This document shows positions 8,366-17,687 of a stretch of 64,000 nucleotides of DNA, piece after piece (position 1 is the stretch's first letter; every line of letters begins with the position of its first letter). The notes beneath the pieces are model-generated. The model was given only the letters and a program-made list of their open reading frames with translations, had not been told where the DNA came from and ran no database searches. The DNA lies in contig NZ_BATI01000004.1 in NCBI RefSeq assembly GCF_000467105.1, positions 1 through 64,000 on the forward strand, in the 5' to 3' direction. The translations under genes and the position numbers were made by a program. Source of the stretch: Aquipseudomonas alcaligenes NBRC 14159. GTDB taxonomy: Bacteria; Pseudomonadota; Gammaproteobacteria; Pseudomonadales; Pseudomonadaceae.

Positions 8366-9289
8366 ATGAAAAGACCGCGCTTTCACACCCGCCAGACCAC
8401 CTTTCGCCAACTGGAAACCTTCCTCGCCGTGGCCGAGCGCCTCAGCGTGACGGAGGCGGCGCGCGCCCTGCACCTGGCGCAGCCCTCGGTGTCGACGCAG
8501 ATTGCCAAGCTGGAGCAGGCCCTGGGCATGCGCCTGTTCGAACAGCTGGGCAAGCGCCTGCACCTGACCGATGCCGGACGCGAGGTGCAGGCCGGGGCGC
8601 GGGAGATCTTCGATGCCCTCGATCATCTGGAGATGCGCCTGGCCCAGCTCAACGGCCTGACCGCCGGGCAGCTGCGCCTCGGCGCGGTGACCACCGCCAA
8701 GTACCTGGTGCCGCGTCTGCTCGGCCCGTTCTGCCGGCAGTACCCGCAGGTCGAGGTGGAGCTGAATATCGCCAACCGCTCGGAGGTGATCCGCCGTCTG
8801 GAGGACAACCGCGACGACCTCTATGTATTCAGCCAGCCGCCGCGGCATCTGGACCTGGACGTGGTACCGCTGGCCGACAACCCGCTGGTGGTGATCGCCC
8901 CGGCCGGGCATCGCCTCGCCAGTCAGCGCCTGCGCTGGGAGCAGCTGGCGGCGGAGCCCTTTCTCAGCCGTGAACCGGGCTCCGGCACACGCCTGGCCAT
9001 CGAGGAACACTTCGCCCGCTATGGTTGGAGCCTCAGGCCGCAGATGACCATCGAGAGCAACGAGGCGATCAAGGAGTCGGTCGCCGCCGGCCTGGGCATC
9101 GCCATCCTGTCGCGGCACACGCTGATCCACACCGCGCCGGGCAACCTGGTGGAGCTGGACGTGGAAGGCTTCCCGATTCCCAACCGCTGGTACCTGGTGC
9201 GCTGGCGCACCAAGAATCCGTCACCGGCCGCAGTGGCCTTCAGCCGTTTCGCTGAGATACCGCTGGCTACCCCGATGCTGCCGGACTGA
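8366..9289 (+). CDS. LysR-family regulator, CbbR-like
   Basis: This 307-residue LysR-type regulator has its helix-turn-helix at about residues 8-68 (TFRQLETFLAVAERLSVTEA), followed by TAGQLRLGAVTTAKYLVPRL and GSGTRLAIEEHF. This pattern is typical of CbbR/CysB-like regulators that control CO2-fixation or assimilation genes. It is divergent from the DUF6671-CysD operon, its most likely target. I chose the ATG at 8366 over an in-frame TTG six bases earlier. CbbR proteins respond to metabolites such as RuBP, PEP or NADPH, but no Calvin-cycle gene is in the window, so the effector is open. The similarity to CbbR is by eye. Confidence 0.87.
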   Translation: MKRPRFHTRQTTFRQLETFLAVAERLSVTEAARALHLAQPSVSTQIAKLEQALGMRLFEQLGKRLHLTDAGREVQAGAREIFDALDHLEMRLAQLNGLTAGQLRLGAVTTAKYLVPRLLGPFCRQYPQVEVELNIANRSEVIRRLEDNRDDLYVFSQPPRHLDLDVVPLADNPLVVIAPAGHRLASQRLRWEQLAAEPFLSREPGSGTRLAIEEHFARYGWSLRPQMTIESNEAIKESVAAGLGIAILSRHTLIHTAPGNLVELDVEGFPIPNRWYLVRWRTKNPSPAAVAFSRFAEIPLATPMLPD

Positions 9290-9294
9290 GCATT

Positions 9295-10239
9295 TCAGTC
9301 CAGGCGCTGGCTGGCGCGACTCAGACGGTCATGCACCGCGGCCCAGGCGTCCTGCAGCGGCGGCAGCTGGATATACAGGCGCTCCAGGCCCAGCGCATCG
9401 AGCTGGTAGAGCGCGGCATACAGGCGCGCGGCATAGGCCTGCGGCTCGGCGCCCAGATCCAAGGCTGGTCCCTGGCTGGGCTGCGCGGCACCACACCAGA
9501 GCCAGCCGCAGCGCGGCGAAGCCAACGCCTCGGCAGGCGCCTGCACGAAGGCCAGGGTCGTGGTGCTGGGCGCGTAGTGACGATGGTGCTGGCCGGGCGC
9601 GCGCACGGCGCCGGCCTTGCCTTCCAGCGGCTCGCCCAGCAACGCCTCCAGCCGATCCTGGCCGAGCATGCCGCGCCGCAGCAGACGCGGGCTGTCGCCC
9701 GGCAACAGGCTGACGATGCTCGATTCCAGGCCCACCTGGCAGGGGCCGCCGTCGAGAATCCACAGGTCGCTGTCGGCGAACTGCTGCGCCACATGCTCGG
9801 CGCTGGTCGGGCTGATCGACATGTAGCGGTTGGCCGAGGGCGCCACCAGGCCACCAGCGAAGGCCGCCAGCAGCGCCTGCGCGCTCGGGTGTGCCGGCAC
9901 GCGCAGGGCCACGCTGTCCTGGCCGGCGGTGACGCTGCGCGAGACTTCGTCACGGGCCGGCAGCACCAGGGTCAGCGGCCCCGGCCAGCAGGCGTCCATC
10001 AGCCGTCGCGCCGCCGGCGGCACCTCGGCGGCCCACTGGCCGACCTGCTCGGCGCTGGCCAGGTGCACGATCAGCGGGTTACTGCTCGGCCGCCCCTTGA
10101 GGGCGAAGACCTGCTCCACCGCCGCCGGCTGGCAGGCATCGGCGGCCAGGCCGTAGACGGTTTCCGTGGGCATGGCGACCAGGTCGCCGGCGCGCAGGCG
10201 GGCGGCGCACTGCTGGATATCGGTAGTAATCAGGGGCAT
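9295..10239 (-). CDS. L-threonylcarbamoyladenylate synthase (TsaC/Sua5, long form)
   Basis: This 314-residue enzyme makes threonylcarbamoyl-AMP from threonine, bicarbonate and ATP, the first step of t6A37 tRNA modification. The YrdC domain (about residues 8-190) has MPTETVYGLAADA, KGRPSSNPLIVH and the SANRYMSISPT loop. An extra ~110-residue C-terminal part marks the Sua5 two-domain form rather than the short TsaC. Its end faces the CbbR-like gene with only five bases between. I chose the ATG at 10239; an ATG at 10278 would add 13 residues, and neither start has a strong ribosome site. Confidence 0.9.
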   Translation of the reverse strand: MPLITTDIQQCAARLRAGDLVAMPTETVYGLAADACQPAAVEQVFALKGRPSSNPLIVHLASAEQVGQWAAEVPPAARRLMDACWPGPLTLVLPARDEVSRSVTAGQDSVALRVPAHPSAQALLAAFAGGLVAPSANRYMSISPTSAEHVAQQFADSDLWILDGGPCQVGLESSIVSLLPGDSPRLLRRGMLGQDRLEALLGEPLEGKAGAVRAPGQHHRHYAPSTTTLAFVQAPAEALASPRCGWLWCGAAQPSQGPALDLGAEPQAYAARLYAALYQLDALGLERLYIQLPPLQDAWAAVHDRLSRASQRLD

Positions 10240-10383
10240 GGCGGTGTGTGCGGCAGGAGCGTGGCTGAAAGCGGGCATAGCTTGGCATAAGTCGGCGCAC
10301 CCGATAAGCCGGCGGGATGCCCGCAGTTGCCTTGCCGCCGGTAACAGGCCAGCATCGCGCATCCCTCGTGTTCTGGAGCCCCT

Positions 10384-10956
10384 ATGCATCCGCACCTCGC
10401 CCCCGTCGACCTGGCCAAGGCCTACCGCCTGCTCAACCACGGCCCGACCGTGCTGGTTTCGACGCGCCATGCCGGCGTCGACAACGTGATGGCGGCGGCC
10501 TGGTGCTGCGCCCTGGACTTTGCCCCGCCCAAGCTGACCGTGGTACTGGACGAGGCCACACGCACCCGCGAATTGCTGGAAGGCAGCGGGCGCTTCGTCA
10601 TCCAAGTGCCGACCGTTGCCCAGCTGCGGCTGACCGAGCAGGTCGGCAACCACAGCCTCAAGGACGATCCGGACAAGCTGGCCAAGGCCGGTGTCGAGCT
10701 GTTCGACCTACCCGACCACGACCTGCCCTTTGTCCAGGGCTGTTCGGCCTGGCTGGCCTGCGAGCTGATCGCCGAACCGCACAACCAGGCCGCCTACGAC
10801 CTATTCATCGGCCAGGTCGTGGGCGCCTGGGCGGACGACCGGGTGTTTAGCGACGGTCGCTGGCACTTCGAGACCGCCGACCCGGCCTGGCGCAGCCTGC
10901 ACCACGTGGCCGGCGGGCACTTCTATGCCATCGGCGAGGCACTCAAGGCCGAGTAG
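10384..10956 (+). CDS. Flavin reductase-like domain protein
   Basis: This 190-residue protein has the flavin reductase-like split-barrel fold. AAAWCCALDFAPPKLTVVLD near the start and the central segment up to YDLFIGQVV fit FMN-binding members that reduce flavin with NAD(P)H or act as oxidoreductase components. The ATG at 10384 has GGAG six bases before it. It is convergent with cobJ, ten bases away. A link to the cobalamin pathway (for example flavin-dependent cob(II)yrinate reduction) is tempting, but the gene lies outside the cob operons, so this is conjecture. Confidence 0.8.
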   Translation: MHPHLAPVDLAKAYRLLNHGPTVLVSTRHAGVDNVMAAAWCCALDFAPPKLTVVLDEATRTRELLEGSGRFVIQVPTVAQLRLTEQVGNHSLKDDPDKLAKAGVELFDLPDHDLPFVQGCSAWLACELIAEPHNQAAYDLFIGQVVGAWADDRVFSDGRWHFETADPAWRSLHHVAGGHFYAIGEALKAE

Positions 10957-10966
10957 CCAATGCGAA

Positions 10967-12625
10967 TCAGCCCTGCGGGTACCACCTCGGCGTGTACACC
11001 CACTCGCCGCCGCCCTGGCGTGGGAAGCGGCGGGTCTGGCTGGAGCCGATGATCACCAGGGTGCGCATGTCCACCAGCTCCGGGGTCAGCTCACCAAAGG
11101 TAAGCACGCGCAGGGCCTCGGCCGGGCGACCGATGTCGCGACCGAGCACCACCAGGGTCTGCGGTTCGCGGTGCTGGCGCAGCAGGTCGATGGCGCGGCC
11201 GAGTTGCCAGGGGCGGGCCTTGGAGATCGGGTTGTAGAAGGCCATGGCCAGGTCGGCGGCAGCGGCGTGCTGCAGGCGCCTCTCGATCACCGCCCAGGGC
11301 TTGAGGTTGTCGGACAGCGAGATCAGGCAGAAGTCGTGGCCCAGCGGCGCACCGGCCTTGGCGGCGGTAGCCAAGGCGGCGGAGATGCCGGGTAGCACCT
11401 CCAGTTCGACGCCCTGCCAGCCTGAGTCGGACGAGGCTTCCAGCGCTTCCATCACGGCTGCGGCCATAGCGAACACGCCAGGGTCGCCGGACGACACCAT
11501 CACCACCCGCCGCCCCTGCGCGGCCAGCTCGAAAGCATGGGCGGCGCGCTGCAGCTCCTCGCGGTTGTCGCTGGCATGCAGGCACTGGCCTTCGCGATAG
11601 GGGCCAGCCATGCTCACGTAAGTCTCGTAGCCAAGCACGTCCTCGGCCTCATCCAGCGCGCGACGCACGGCCGGGGCCAGCAGTTCGGCGCAGCCGGGGC
11701 CGATACCGACCACGCTGAGGCGACCGCGCGGGCGGCCGATGGCGCTCGCGGACTCGGGGCTGTCGGCCAGATGCAGGCTTAGCCCCGGCGCCTCATAGCA
11801 GGCCGGCGGCAGCGCGGCCGTCGAGTCGATAAAGCGCAGCGGTACCTTCAGCTCGGCGGCGGCCTGCTCGGCGAACGGCAACGCGCGCCCTTCTCCCTCT
11901 ACCAGCAGCGCGGCCAGGGCCGCCTCGGCCAGGCCGGCGTCGGCCAATGCGGTACGAACGGTTTCGGCGGAAGGCTCGGCACAACGCGCCAGCAACCGAC
12001 GCGGATGAATCAGCAGCGCATCGTCGTCACTGGCGGCAGCCACATCGATACGCAGGCAGCGCTCGCCCTCGGCATGCAGCGGCAGGTCGGCCTGCGCCAG
12101 CCAGGGTGCCTCGCCCTCGACACGCAGGCGCGCGCCACCGAGCAGATCGCTGACCAGGCGTTTGCCCTGCTCCAGGTCGGCCAGGACATAGCCCGCCGGC
12201 GGATCGAGCAGGCAGGTGCCGAAGCGCAGCTCGCCGCTGGTGGTGATGGCCGGCGCCACGGCCAGCAACTCGCCCAGCTCGCGCGCCAGGCGATTGACCC
12301 CAGCCAGGCCGCCGAGCAGCGGCACCACAGCGCTGCCATCTTCGGCCAGGGCCAGTACCGGTGGCTCCAGGCCCTTCTCCGCCAGCAGCGGCGCAAGGCT
12401 GCGAATGACGATGCCGGCGGCGCACAGGGCGATGATCGGCGTGCCGGCGCGGTACAAGGCGCGCAGGTGTTCGGCGAACTCGCGGTAGCTTTCGTCTACC
12501 TCCTCCACCCGCCCAACCAGGCCGTGGATGCGCGCCGCCGGATAGCGCTCGCGCACGCGGCGTGCGGTCTCTAGAGCCGAGGTGCCGAGAATAACGATGG
12601 CGGCAGGATTCACGGACTCAGCCAC
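10967..12625 (-). CDS. cobJ: CbiG-CobJ fusion, precorrin-3B C17-methyltransferase
   Basis: This 552-residue two-domain protein acts in aerobic cobalamin synthesis. The C-terminal ~250 residues (from [19 protein letters not shown]) form the SAM-dependent CobJ methyltransferase that contracts the ring, making precorrin-4 from precorrin-3B. The N-terminal ~300 residues are CbiG-like ([35 protein letters not shown], and a CbiG_C-like part around [19 protein letters not shown]). CbiG opens the lactone in the anaerobic route, so its use here is unclear; the same fusion is known in pseudomonads. It starts with GTG at 12625, overlaps the end of cobI by eight bases, and has GGGGAG upstream. Confidence 0.92.
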   Translation of the reverse strand: MAESVNPAAIVILGTSALETARRVRERYPAARIHGLVGRVEEVDESYREFAEHLRALYRAGTPIIALCAAGIVIRSLAPLLAEKGLEPPVLALAEDGSAVVPLLGGLAGVNRLARELGELLAVAPAITTSGELRFGTCLLDPPAGYVLADLEQGKRLVSDLLGGARLRVEGEAPWLAQADLPLHAEGERCLRIDVAAASDDDALLIHPRRLLARCAEPSAETVRTALADAGLAEAALAALLVEGEGRALPFAEQAAAELKVPLRFIDSTAALPPACYEAPGLSLHLADSPESASAIGRPRGRLSVVGIGPGCAELLAPAVRRALDEAEDVLGYETYVSMAGPYREGQCLHASDNREELQRAAHAFELAAQGRRVVMVSSGDPGVFAMAAAVMEALEASSDSGWQGVELEVLPGISAALATAAKAGAPLGHDFCLISLSDNLKPWAVIERRLQHAAAADLAMAFYNPISKARPWQLGRAIDLLRQHREPQTLVVLGRDIGRPAEALRVLTFGELTPELVDMRTLVIIGSSQTRRFPRQGGGEWVYTPRWYPQG

Positions 12626-13358
12626 GCCACTTCTCCCCTGGCACCAGGATCATGGAGAAGTACGGCGAGGCCAGCGGGTCCACCTGGTCCAGCGGCACTA
12701 TCTGCTGGTTGTGCATGGTGGCGCGCTCCACATAGTGGGCGCGCTCGGCCAGACCGAGGCGTTGCAGGACGCGGCGCACCTTGTCGAAGTTGCGACCGAG
12801 CTTCATTACCACGGCGGCTTCGGCGCTGCGCAGGCGCTGCTCCAGCTCTTCCTCCGGCAGCACGCCAGAGAGCACGCTCAGGGACTGGTTGCGGTACACC
12901 AATGGCGTGCCCAGTACCGAGGCGCAGCCGAGCATTGAGCACACGCCGGGTACCACCTCGGCCTCATAGCGTTCGGCCAGGCGGTCGTGCAGGTACATGT
13001 AGGAGCCGTAGAAGAACGGATCGCCCTCGCAGATCACCGCCACATCGCGGCCGGCATCCAGCTCGGCGGCTATCTGCACGGCGCAGGTGTCGTAGAAGTC
13101 GGCGATCACATCCTCGTAGGTCAGCGGCGGCTCCAGCTTCTCGGTGGTCACCGGGTAGACCAGCGGCAGGCGGCGCTGCGCAGTGGTGAGATGAGCCTCG
13201 ATGATGCCGAAGGCGTTGCCGCCCTGGCCCTTGTTGGCCTTGGCCTTGGCCACGAAGTAGCCCACCACCGGAGCAGACTGCAGCAGGCGCAGAGCCTTGA
13301 GGGTAATCAGTTCCGGATCACCGGGGCCGACGCCGAGGCCGAGCAGACGTCCCTTCAT
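12618..13358 (-). CDS. cobI: Precorrin-2 C20-methyltransferase
   Basis: This 246-residue SAM-dependent tetrapyrrole methylase adds the C20 methyl to precorrin-2. [18 protein letters not shown] at the N terminus is the conserved P-loop-like motif; [20 protein letters not shown] and [13 protein letters not shown] are also diagnostic. I prefer the ATG at 13358 (TGATG overlap with cobH, with GGAG just upstream) over the GTG one codon earlier. It is third in the cobGHIJ operon. Confidence 0.94.
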   Translation of the reverse strand: MKGRLLGLGVGPGDPELITLKALRLLQSAPVVGYFVAKAKANKGQGGNAFGIIEAHLTTAQRRLPLVYPVTTEKLEPPLTYEDVIADFYDTCAVQIAAELDAGRDVAVICEGDPFFYGSYMYLHDRLAERYEAEVVPGVCSMLGCASVLGTPLVYRNQSLSVLSGVLPEEELEQRLRSAEAAVVMKLGRNFDKVRRVLQRLGLAERAHYVERATMHNQQIVPLDQVDPLASPYFSMILVPGEKWRG

Positions 13359-13984
13359 CACTCCACCTCCGTGGCCAGGGCGTTCACCGCGGCAGCGGCC
13401 ATGGCGCTGCCACCACGGCGCCCGCGCACGATGACGTAGGGCACGCCGCGGCTATCGGCAGCCAGCATGTCCTTGGACTCGGCCGCGCCGATAAAGCCCA
13501 CCGGCATGCCCAAGATCAGCGCCGGCCTGGGTGCGCCGGCGTCGAGCATCTCCAGCAGGTAGAACAACGCGGTCGGTGCGTTGCCGATCACCACCACGCT
13601 GCCCTCCAGGTGCTCGCGCCAGTGTTCAAGAGCCACGGCAGAGCGGGTGTTGCCAAGCTCGCGGGCCAGCTGCGGCACGTCCTTATCGTGCAGCGTGCAG
13701 ATCACCGGGTTGTTCGCCGGCAGGCGCGCGCGGGTGATGCCTTCGGCCACCATGCGCGCATCGCAGAGGATCGGCGCGCCCTTGGCCAGGGCGGCGCGGC
13801 CGGCGGCACCGGCACCGGGCGAGAAACGCAGGTCCTGCACCACATCGACCATCCCGCAGGCGTGGATCAAACGCACGGCGAGCTTTTCCAGGTCGACGGG
13901 GATCGCCGAGAGGTCAGCCTCGGCGCGGATGGTGGCGAAGGACTGGCGGTAGATCTCCTGACCATCGCGGATGTAATCGATCAT
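13358..13984 (-). CDS. cobH: Precorrin-8X methylmutase
   Basis: This 208-residue enzyme moves the C11 methyl to C12, giving hydrogenobyrinic acid. Diagnostic segments are [20 protein letters not shown] at the N terminus, the active-site region [27 protein letters not shown], and [14 protein letters not shown]. The start overlaps the cobG stop as ATGA (13981-13984), which indicates translational coupling. Full length for the family. Confidence 0.95.
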   Translation of the reverse strand: MIDYIRDGQEIYRQSFATIRAEADLSAIPVDLEKLAVRLIHACGMVDVVQDLRFSPGAGAAGRAALAKGAPILCDARMVAEGITRARLPANNPVICTLHDKDVPQLARELGNTRSAVALEHWREHLEGSVVVIGNAPTALFYLLEMLDAGAPRPALILGMPVGFIGAAESKDMLAADSRGVPYVIVRGRRGGSAMAAAAVNALATEVE

Positions 13985-15276
13985 TCGGGGCTTCCTGCGG
14001 CGAGGCGCTCGCCGGCTTGGTCGATATCGAGGGATTGCGCCAACAGGCGGCCGAACCCGGCCAAGCCCTGCTCGCGCCGATAGAGGTCGTAACGGCCGCC
14101 GGGCTGGGCCAGCAGCGTATAAGGCGCGATATGAGCGGCGGCGCAGCTGCGCGGGCAGCCGCTCAGGTGCACCTGGGCGATCTGCGCCGGGAGGCGCTCA
14201 GCCAGCTCGCGGGCATCGGCCTTGGTGTCCGCCTGGGCCCTGGCGCAGCCGGGCAAGCCGCTGCAGGCGAGCAGGCGGGCCAGCGGCGTGCGCGTTTCCA
14301 GCAGCAAGCCGAGGTCATGCAGGGCTTGGCCGACGAAGGCTCGACGGCTCCCAGGTATGTCCGGCAGCAGCAACCCCTGCCAGGGCGTGAGACGCAGCTC
14401 GCCACAGCCCTCGGAGTCAGCCAGTTCAGCCAGGGCACTCAACTGGTCGGCGTGTAGCCTCCCGAGCGGCGCGCCGACCAGCAGCATCACCCAGCCTGAC
14501 TGCGCCTGCACATGCGCCCCCAGCGGCGGGCTGTCATAGCGCGGACGCCGCGGAGTGGCCCATGGCTGCTGCACAGACAATGGCAGGCGCGCCAGGAACT
14601 GCTCCACCGGCAGCTCAGCCAACAGCTGGCGCATCCGGGTATGCGCGCCGGCCAACTGCAGGAACAGCCGCAGCACGGCCTCCACCAGTCGCTCCGCCTG
14701 TGCCAGGGGAATCACGCCCAGCGCCGCATCGCGCGGGCAGCCCGCCAGGCCGAAGGCCAGGTGCGTGCCGCCAGGCAACGCGCTGAGCCACAGGTCGTGG
14801 GGATGGTCGAGCATGGCGAGGGCCTCGCCGCCGTCCAGCTGGAGGGCGAACTTGGCCGACAAGGCGTGAAACTCGGGCGTATTTTCCAGCAGCGCCAGCA
14901 GGCGGCCGGCCAGCGGGCGGGTATCGAGGTGCGCGCTGCGATCGCGCCCGGCCGCCGGACTGAGTAGCAGGTTGCGCACATCATCAGCAGCCGGGTTGCG
15001 CGGGCCGAGGCCGGCGGCCAACAGGTGCTGCACCAGCGGTTCATGATTCTCGTCGCGCACGCCGCGCAACTGCAGGTTGCTGCGGTTGGTCAGCTCCAGC
15101 ACGCCAGTGCCGCAGAGCCGTGCGGCCTCGGCCACGGCGCGGGCCTGCGCGCTGGTCAGCAGCCCACCGGGCAGCTTGACGCGGCAAATGCCGCCATCGC
15201 GCGCGGGCACGACACGCCATAACCCCGGGCAGGCCGAGGGACGCAACAAAGACGCGGCAGGAGCAACTGGCTGCAT
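13981..15276 (-). CDS. cobG: Precorrin-3B synthase (CobG)
   Basis: This 431-residue oxygen-using monooxygenase of the nitrite/sulfite reductase fold forms the precorrin-3B gamma-lactone and is the marker of the aerobic cobalamin pathway. The [4Fe-4S]/sirohaem-type cysteines are visible as CSGLPGC and CPRSC near residues 350-390. The N-terminal ferredoxin-like half includes DGGICRVKLPGGLLT and TNRSNLQLRGV. It is first in the minus-strand operon and lies about 95 bases downstream of a cobalamin riboswitch, so B12 should repress the whole cobGHIJ operon. The ATG at 15276 gives a normal length. Confidence 0.94.
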   Translation of the reverse strand: MQPVAPAASLLRPSACPGLWRVVPARDGGICRVKLPGGLLTSAQARAVAEAARLCGTGVLELTNRSNLQLRGVRDENHEPLVQHLLAAGLGPRNPAADDVRNLLLSPAAGRDRSAHLDTRPLAGRLLALLENTPEFHALSAKFALQLDGGEALAMLDHPHDLWLSALPGGTHLAFGLAGCPRDAALGVIPLAQAERLVEAVLRLFLQLAGAHTRMRQLLAELPVEQFLARLPLSVQQPWATPRRPRYDSPPLGAHVQAQSGWVMLLVGAPLGRLHADQLSALAELADSEGCGELRLTPWQGLLLPDIPGSRRAFVGQALHDLGLLLETRTPLARLLACSGLPGCARAQADTKADARELAERLPAQIAQVHLSGCPRSCAAAHIAPYTLLAQPGGRYDLYRREQGLAGFGRLLAQSLDIDQAGERLAAGSPE

Positions 15277-15369
15277 GCGGTCACCGACAACAAACGACGC
15301 GGCGACCGAACCGGAGGCATCACCCGGGCAGGGCGATTCCTTGGCATCGGTACACCCCGCCCGATGTTG

Positions 15370-15550
15370 GCACTCGCGACTGCGTCGTCGGCAGGTCTCC
15401 TGGCTGGCAGGTCGTCATCGCGGCGCGGCCTTCCCGATTGCTCAGTGGCGTGTGTGCGGAGCGACTCGCTGCTTACAGTTGCGGGGGCAGCCATGGTTGG
15501 AGCCGAGGCTCACCCATGTTCCCTCTTAGGCCCGTAAGGAGCCACGATCT
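15370..15550 (-). promoter_or_regulatory. Cobalamin (AdoCbl) riboswitch upstream of cobG
   Basis: Read on the minus strand, the stretch holds the class hallmarks in order: GGGTGAG, CTGCCCCCGCAACTGTAAGC (at about 15473-15492), CGCCACTG, GGGAAGG and GCCAGGAGACCTGCC (at about 15389-15404). It lies in the 5' leader of cobG and should reduce expression when adenosylcobalamin is plentiful. The exact ends are approximate. The rest of the 15277-15753 gap holds the cobG translation start region and the divergent cobL upstream region (TATTAT at 15694-15699 is a possible -10 for cobL). Confidence 0.93.
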
Positions 15551-15753
15551 GCTGCGCGTCGGAAAAACTGCGTTGAAAGCGGCTTCGGAATGCTCATTTA
15601 CCGTTCGTAAACTCCGCTTCCTCAGCCCCTTTCGCCTGGTTTTTCTCTAGCTCGCCAGATCGTGAACCGTCTCATGGGCACCGACGAAGGCGCTATTATG
15701 CCCGCTTTTTCCGGCGCCGGGCCAAGCCCGCGCGTCACCGCAAGGAGAGCTGC

Positions 15754-16956
15754 ATGACGGCCTGGCTGACAGTGGTGGGCATTGGCGAAGACGGTTACGC
15801 CGGCCTGGGCAAGGCGGCGCGGCGCGCGTTGCTGGGCGCCGAGTGCATTGTCGGCGCACCGCGCCAGCTCGACCTGCTGCCACCCTGCATTCGCGCCCCG
15901 CGCCAGACCTGGCCCAGCCCCTTCAGCCTGGAGCCGGTATTACGGCGGCGCGGCACGCCGACCTGCGTGCTGGCCAGCGGCGACCCCATGCTCTATGGCG
16001 TCGGCGCCAGCCTGGCGCGCCAGGTCGATGAGAGCGAGATGCTGGTGCTGCCGGCGCCCTCCTCCTATTCGCTGGCCGCCGCGCGCCTAGGGTGGCCACT
16101 GCAGGACGTCACCCTGCTGTCGGTGGTGGCGCGCCCGCTGCCTGCCATCGCCCGCCAGCTGCACGACGGCCAGCGTCTGCTGATCCTGTGCAACGACGGC
16201 AGCAGCCCGGGTGCGCTCGCCGCCTTGCTGCGCGAACGCGGCTTCGGCGCCAGCCGCCTGAGCGTGCTGGAACACCTGGGCGGCCCGCAGGAGCGCCGTA
16301 TCGATGGCCTGGCAGCAAGCTGGAGCCTGGAGGAGATGGCCGCACTCAATCTGCTGGCCGTCGAGTGCCGGGCCGATGCCGGCGTGCAGCCGCTGCCGCT
16401 GACCATCGGCCTGCCCGACGACGCCTATCGCCACGACGGCCAGTTGACCAAGCGCGACGTGCGCGCCATCACCCTGGCCCGCCTGGCGCCGCGCCCCGGC
16501 GAGCTGCTGTGGGATGTCGGTGCCGGCTGCGGCTCGATCAGCATCGAGTGGCTGCGCAGCCACCCGCGCTGCCGCGCCATCGCCATCGAAGCTGATGCCG
16601 GACGCCAGCAGCTGATCGCCCATAACCGCGACGCTCTCGGCGTACCGCAACTGCAACTGGTGGCCGGCGAGGCACCGCAGGCCCTGAAGGGATTGGAAGC
16701 ACCAGACGCCATCTTTATCGGCGGCGGCGTCACCGTGCCCGGCGTGCTGGAGCAATGCTGGCAGGCGCTAAGGCCCGGCGGCAGGCTGATCGCCAATGCC
16801 GTGACCCTGCAGAGCGAGGCCATGCTGGTGGCTTTCCGCGCACAGCACGGCGGCGAGCTGACCCGCATCGCCATCGCCCAGGCGCAGCCACTGGGCGATT
16901 TCGACACCTGGCGCAGCGCCCTGCCGATCACCCTGCTGCACGTGCACAAGCCATGA
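15754..16956 (+). CDS. cobL: Precorrin-6Y C5,15-methyltransferase (decarboxylating)
   Basis: This 400-residue fused enzyme (CbiE-CbiT equivalent) methylates C5 and C15 and removes the C12 acetate carboxyl to give precorrin-8X. The N-terminal CbiE half starts [20 protein letters not shown] and includes [13 protein letters not shown]. The C-terminal CbiT half, from about residue 215, has [20 protein letters not shown] and [13 protein letters not shown] for SAM binding. AAGGAGAG precedes the ATG at 15754. The stop overlaps the cobK start as ATGA. It is the first gene of the plus-strand cob operon, divergent from cobG. Confidence 0.95.
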   Translation: MTAWLTVVGIGEDGYAGLGKAARRALLGAECIVGAPRQLDLLPPCIRAPRQTWPSPFSLEPVLRRRGTPTCVLASGDPMLYGVGASLARQVDESEMLVLPAPSSYSLAAARLGWPLQDVTLLSVVARPLPAIARQLHDGQRLLILCNDGSSPGALAALLRERGFGASRLSVLEHLGGPQERRIDGLAASWSLEEMAALNLLAVECRADAGVQPLPLTIGLPDDAYRHDGQLTKRDVRAITLARLAPRPGELLWDVGAGCGSISIEWLRSHPRCRAIAIEADAGRQQLIAHNRDALGVPQLQLVAGEAPQALKGLEAPDAIFIGGGVTVPGVLEQCWQALRPGGRLIANAVTLQSEAMLVAFRAQHGGELTRIAIAQAQPLGDFDTWRSALPITLLHVHKP

Positions 16957-17687
16957 CCCGCGTGCTGCTGCTCGGCGGCGTCGGCGACGCCCTGCGCCTG
17001 GCTCGGCGCCTGGGCCCCGAGCACCTGTACAGCCTGGCCGGGCTGGGCAAGGTGCCGGAGGATCTGAGCTGCCGGGTGCGCGTCGGTGGCTTCGGCGGTG
17101 CCGAAGGGTTGGCCGATTTTATTCGCACTGAAGGCTTCGACCTGCTGCTGGACGTCACCCACCCCTATGCCGCGCAAATCAGCGCCAATGCCGCTGCGGC
17201 CGCGCGCCTGGCCGGAGTACCCTGCTGGGCGCTGCGCCGGCCCGGCTGGCAGCCGCAGCCTGGCGACGACTGGCGCGAGGTAGCCGACTGGGCCGCACTG
17301 GTCTCGGCGCTGGCGCCCTTCCGCAAGCCCCTCTTCACCCTCGGCCGCGAACCGCTGGCGCACCTCGATGAAATCCCGGTACACCAGCACTGGACCCTGC
17401 GCCTGCTCGACGCCCAGCCCGAACACCCACGCGCCCGCTGCATCGCCGCGCGCGGCCCGTTCGCGCTCGAAGATGAACGGACGCTATTCGCCAACGAGGG
17501 CTTCGATGTGCTGATCAGCAAGAACAGCGGCGGCAACGCCACCGAGGCCAAGCTGCAGGTCGCCCGCGAGCGCGGCCTGCCGGTTTTGATCCTGCAACGC
17601 CCGCCACTGCCCGAGGTGGAGCGCAGCTTCGCCGATCCCGACACCCTGTGGCAGGCGCTACAGCCGCTGCTCCGAGATTCCCGATGA
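16953..17687 (+). CDS. cobK: Precorrin-6A reductase
   Basis: This 244-residue NADPH-dependent reductase converts precorrin-6A to precorrin-6B. It has an N-terminal nucleotide-binding segment ([17 protein letters not shown]), [18 protein letters not shown], and [18 protein letters not shown] near the C terminus, all typical of CobK/CbiJ. The ATG at 16953 overlaps the cobL stop, and its own stop overlaps the next start (ATGA at 17684). Full length. Confidence 0.93.
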   Translation: MTRVLLLGGVGDALRLARRLGPEHLYSLAGLGKVPEDLSCRVRVGGFGGAEGLADFIRTEGFDLLLDVTHPYAAQISANAAAAARLAGVPCWALRRPGWQPQPGDDWREVADWAALVSALAPFRKPLFTLGREPLAHLDEIPVHQHWTLRLLDAQPEHPRARCIAARGPFALEDERTLFANEGFDVLISKNSGGNATEAKLQVARERGLPVLILQRPPLPEVERSFADPDTLWQALQPLLRDSR

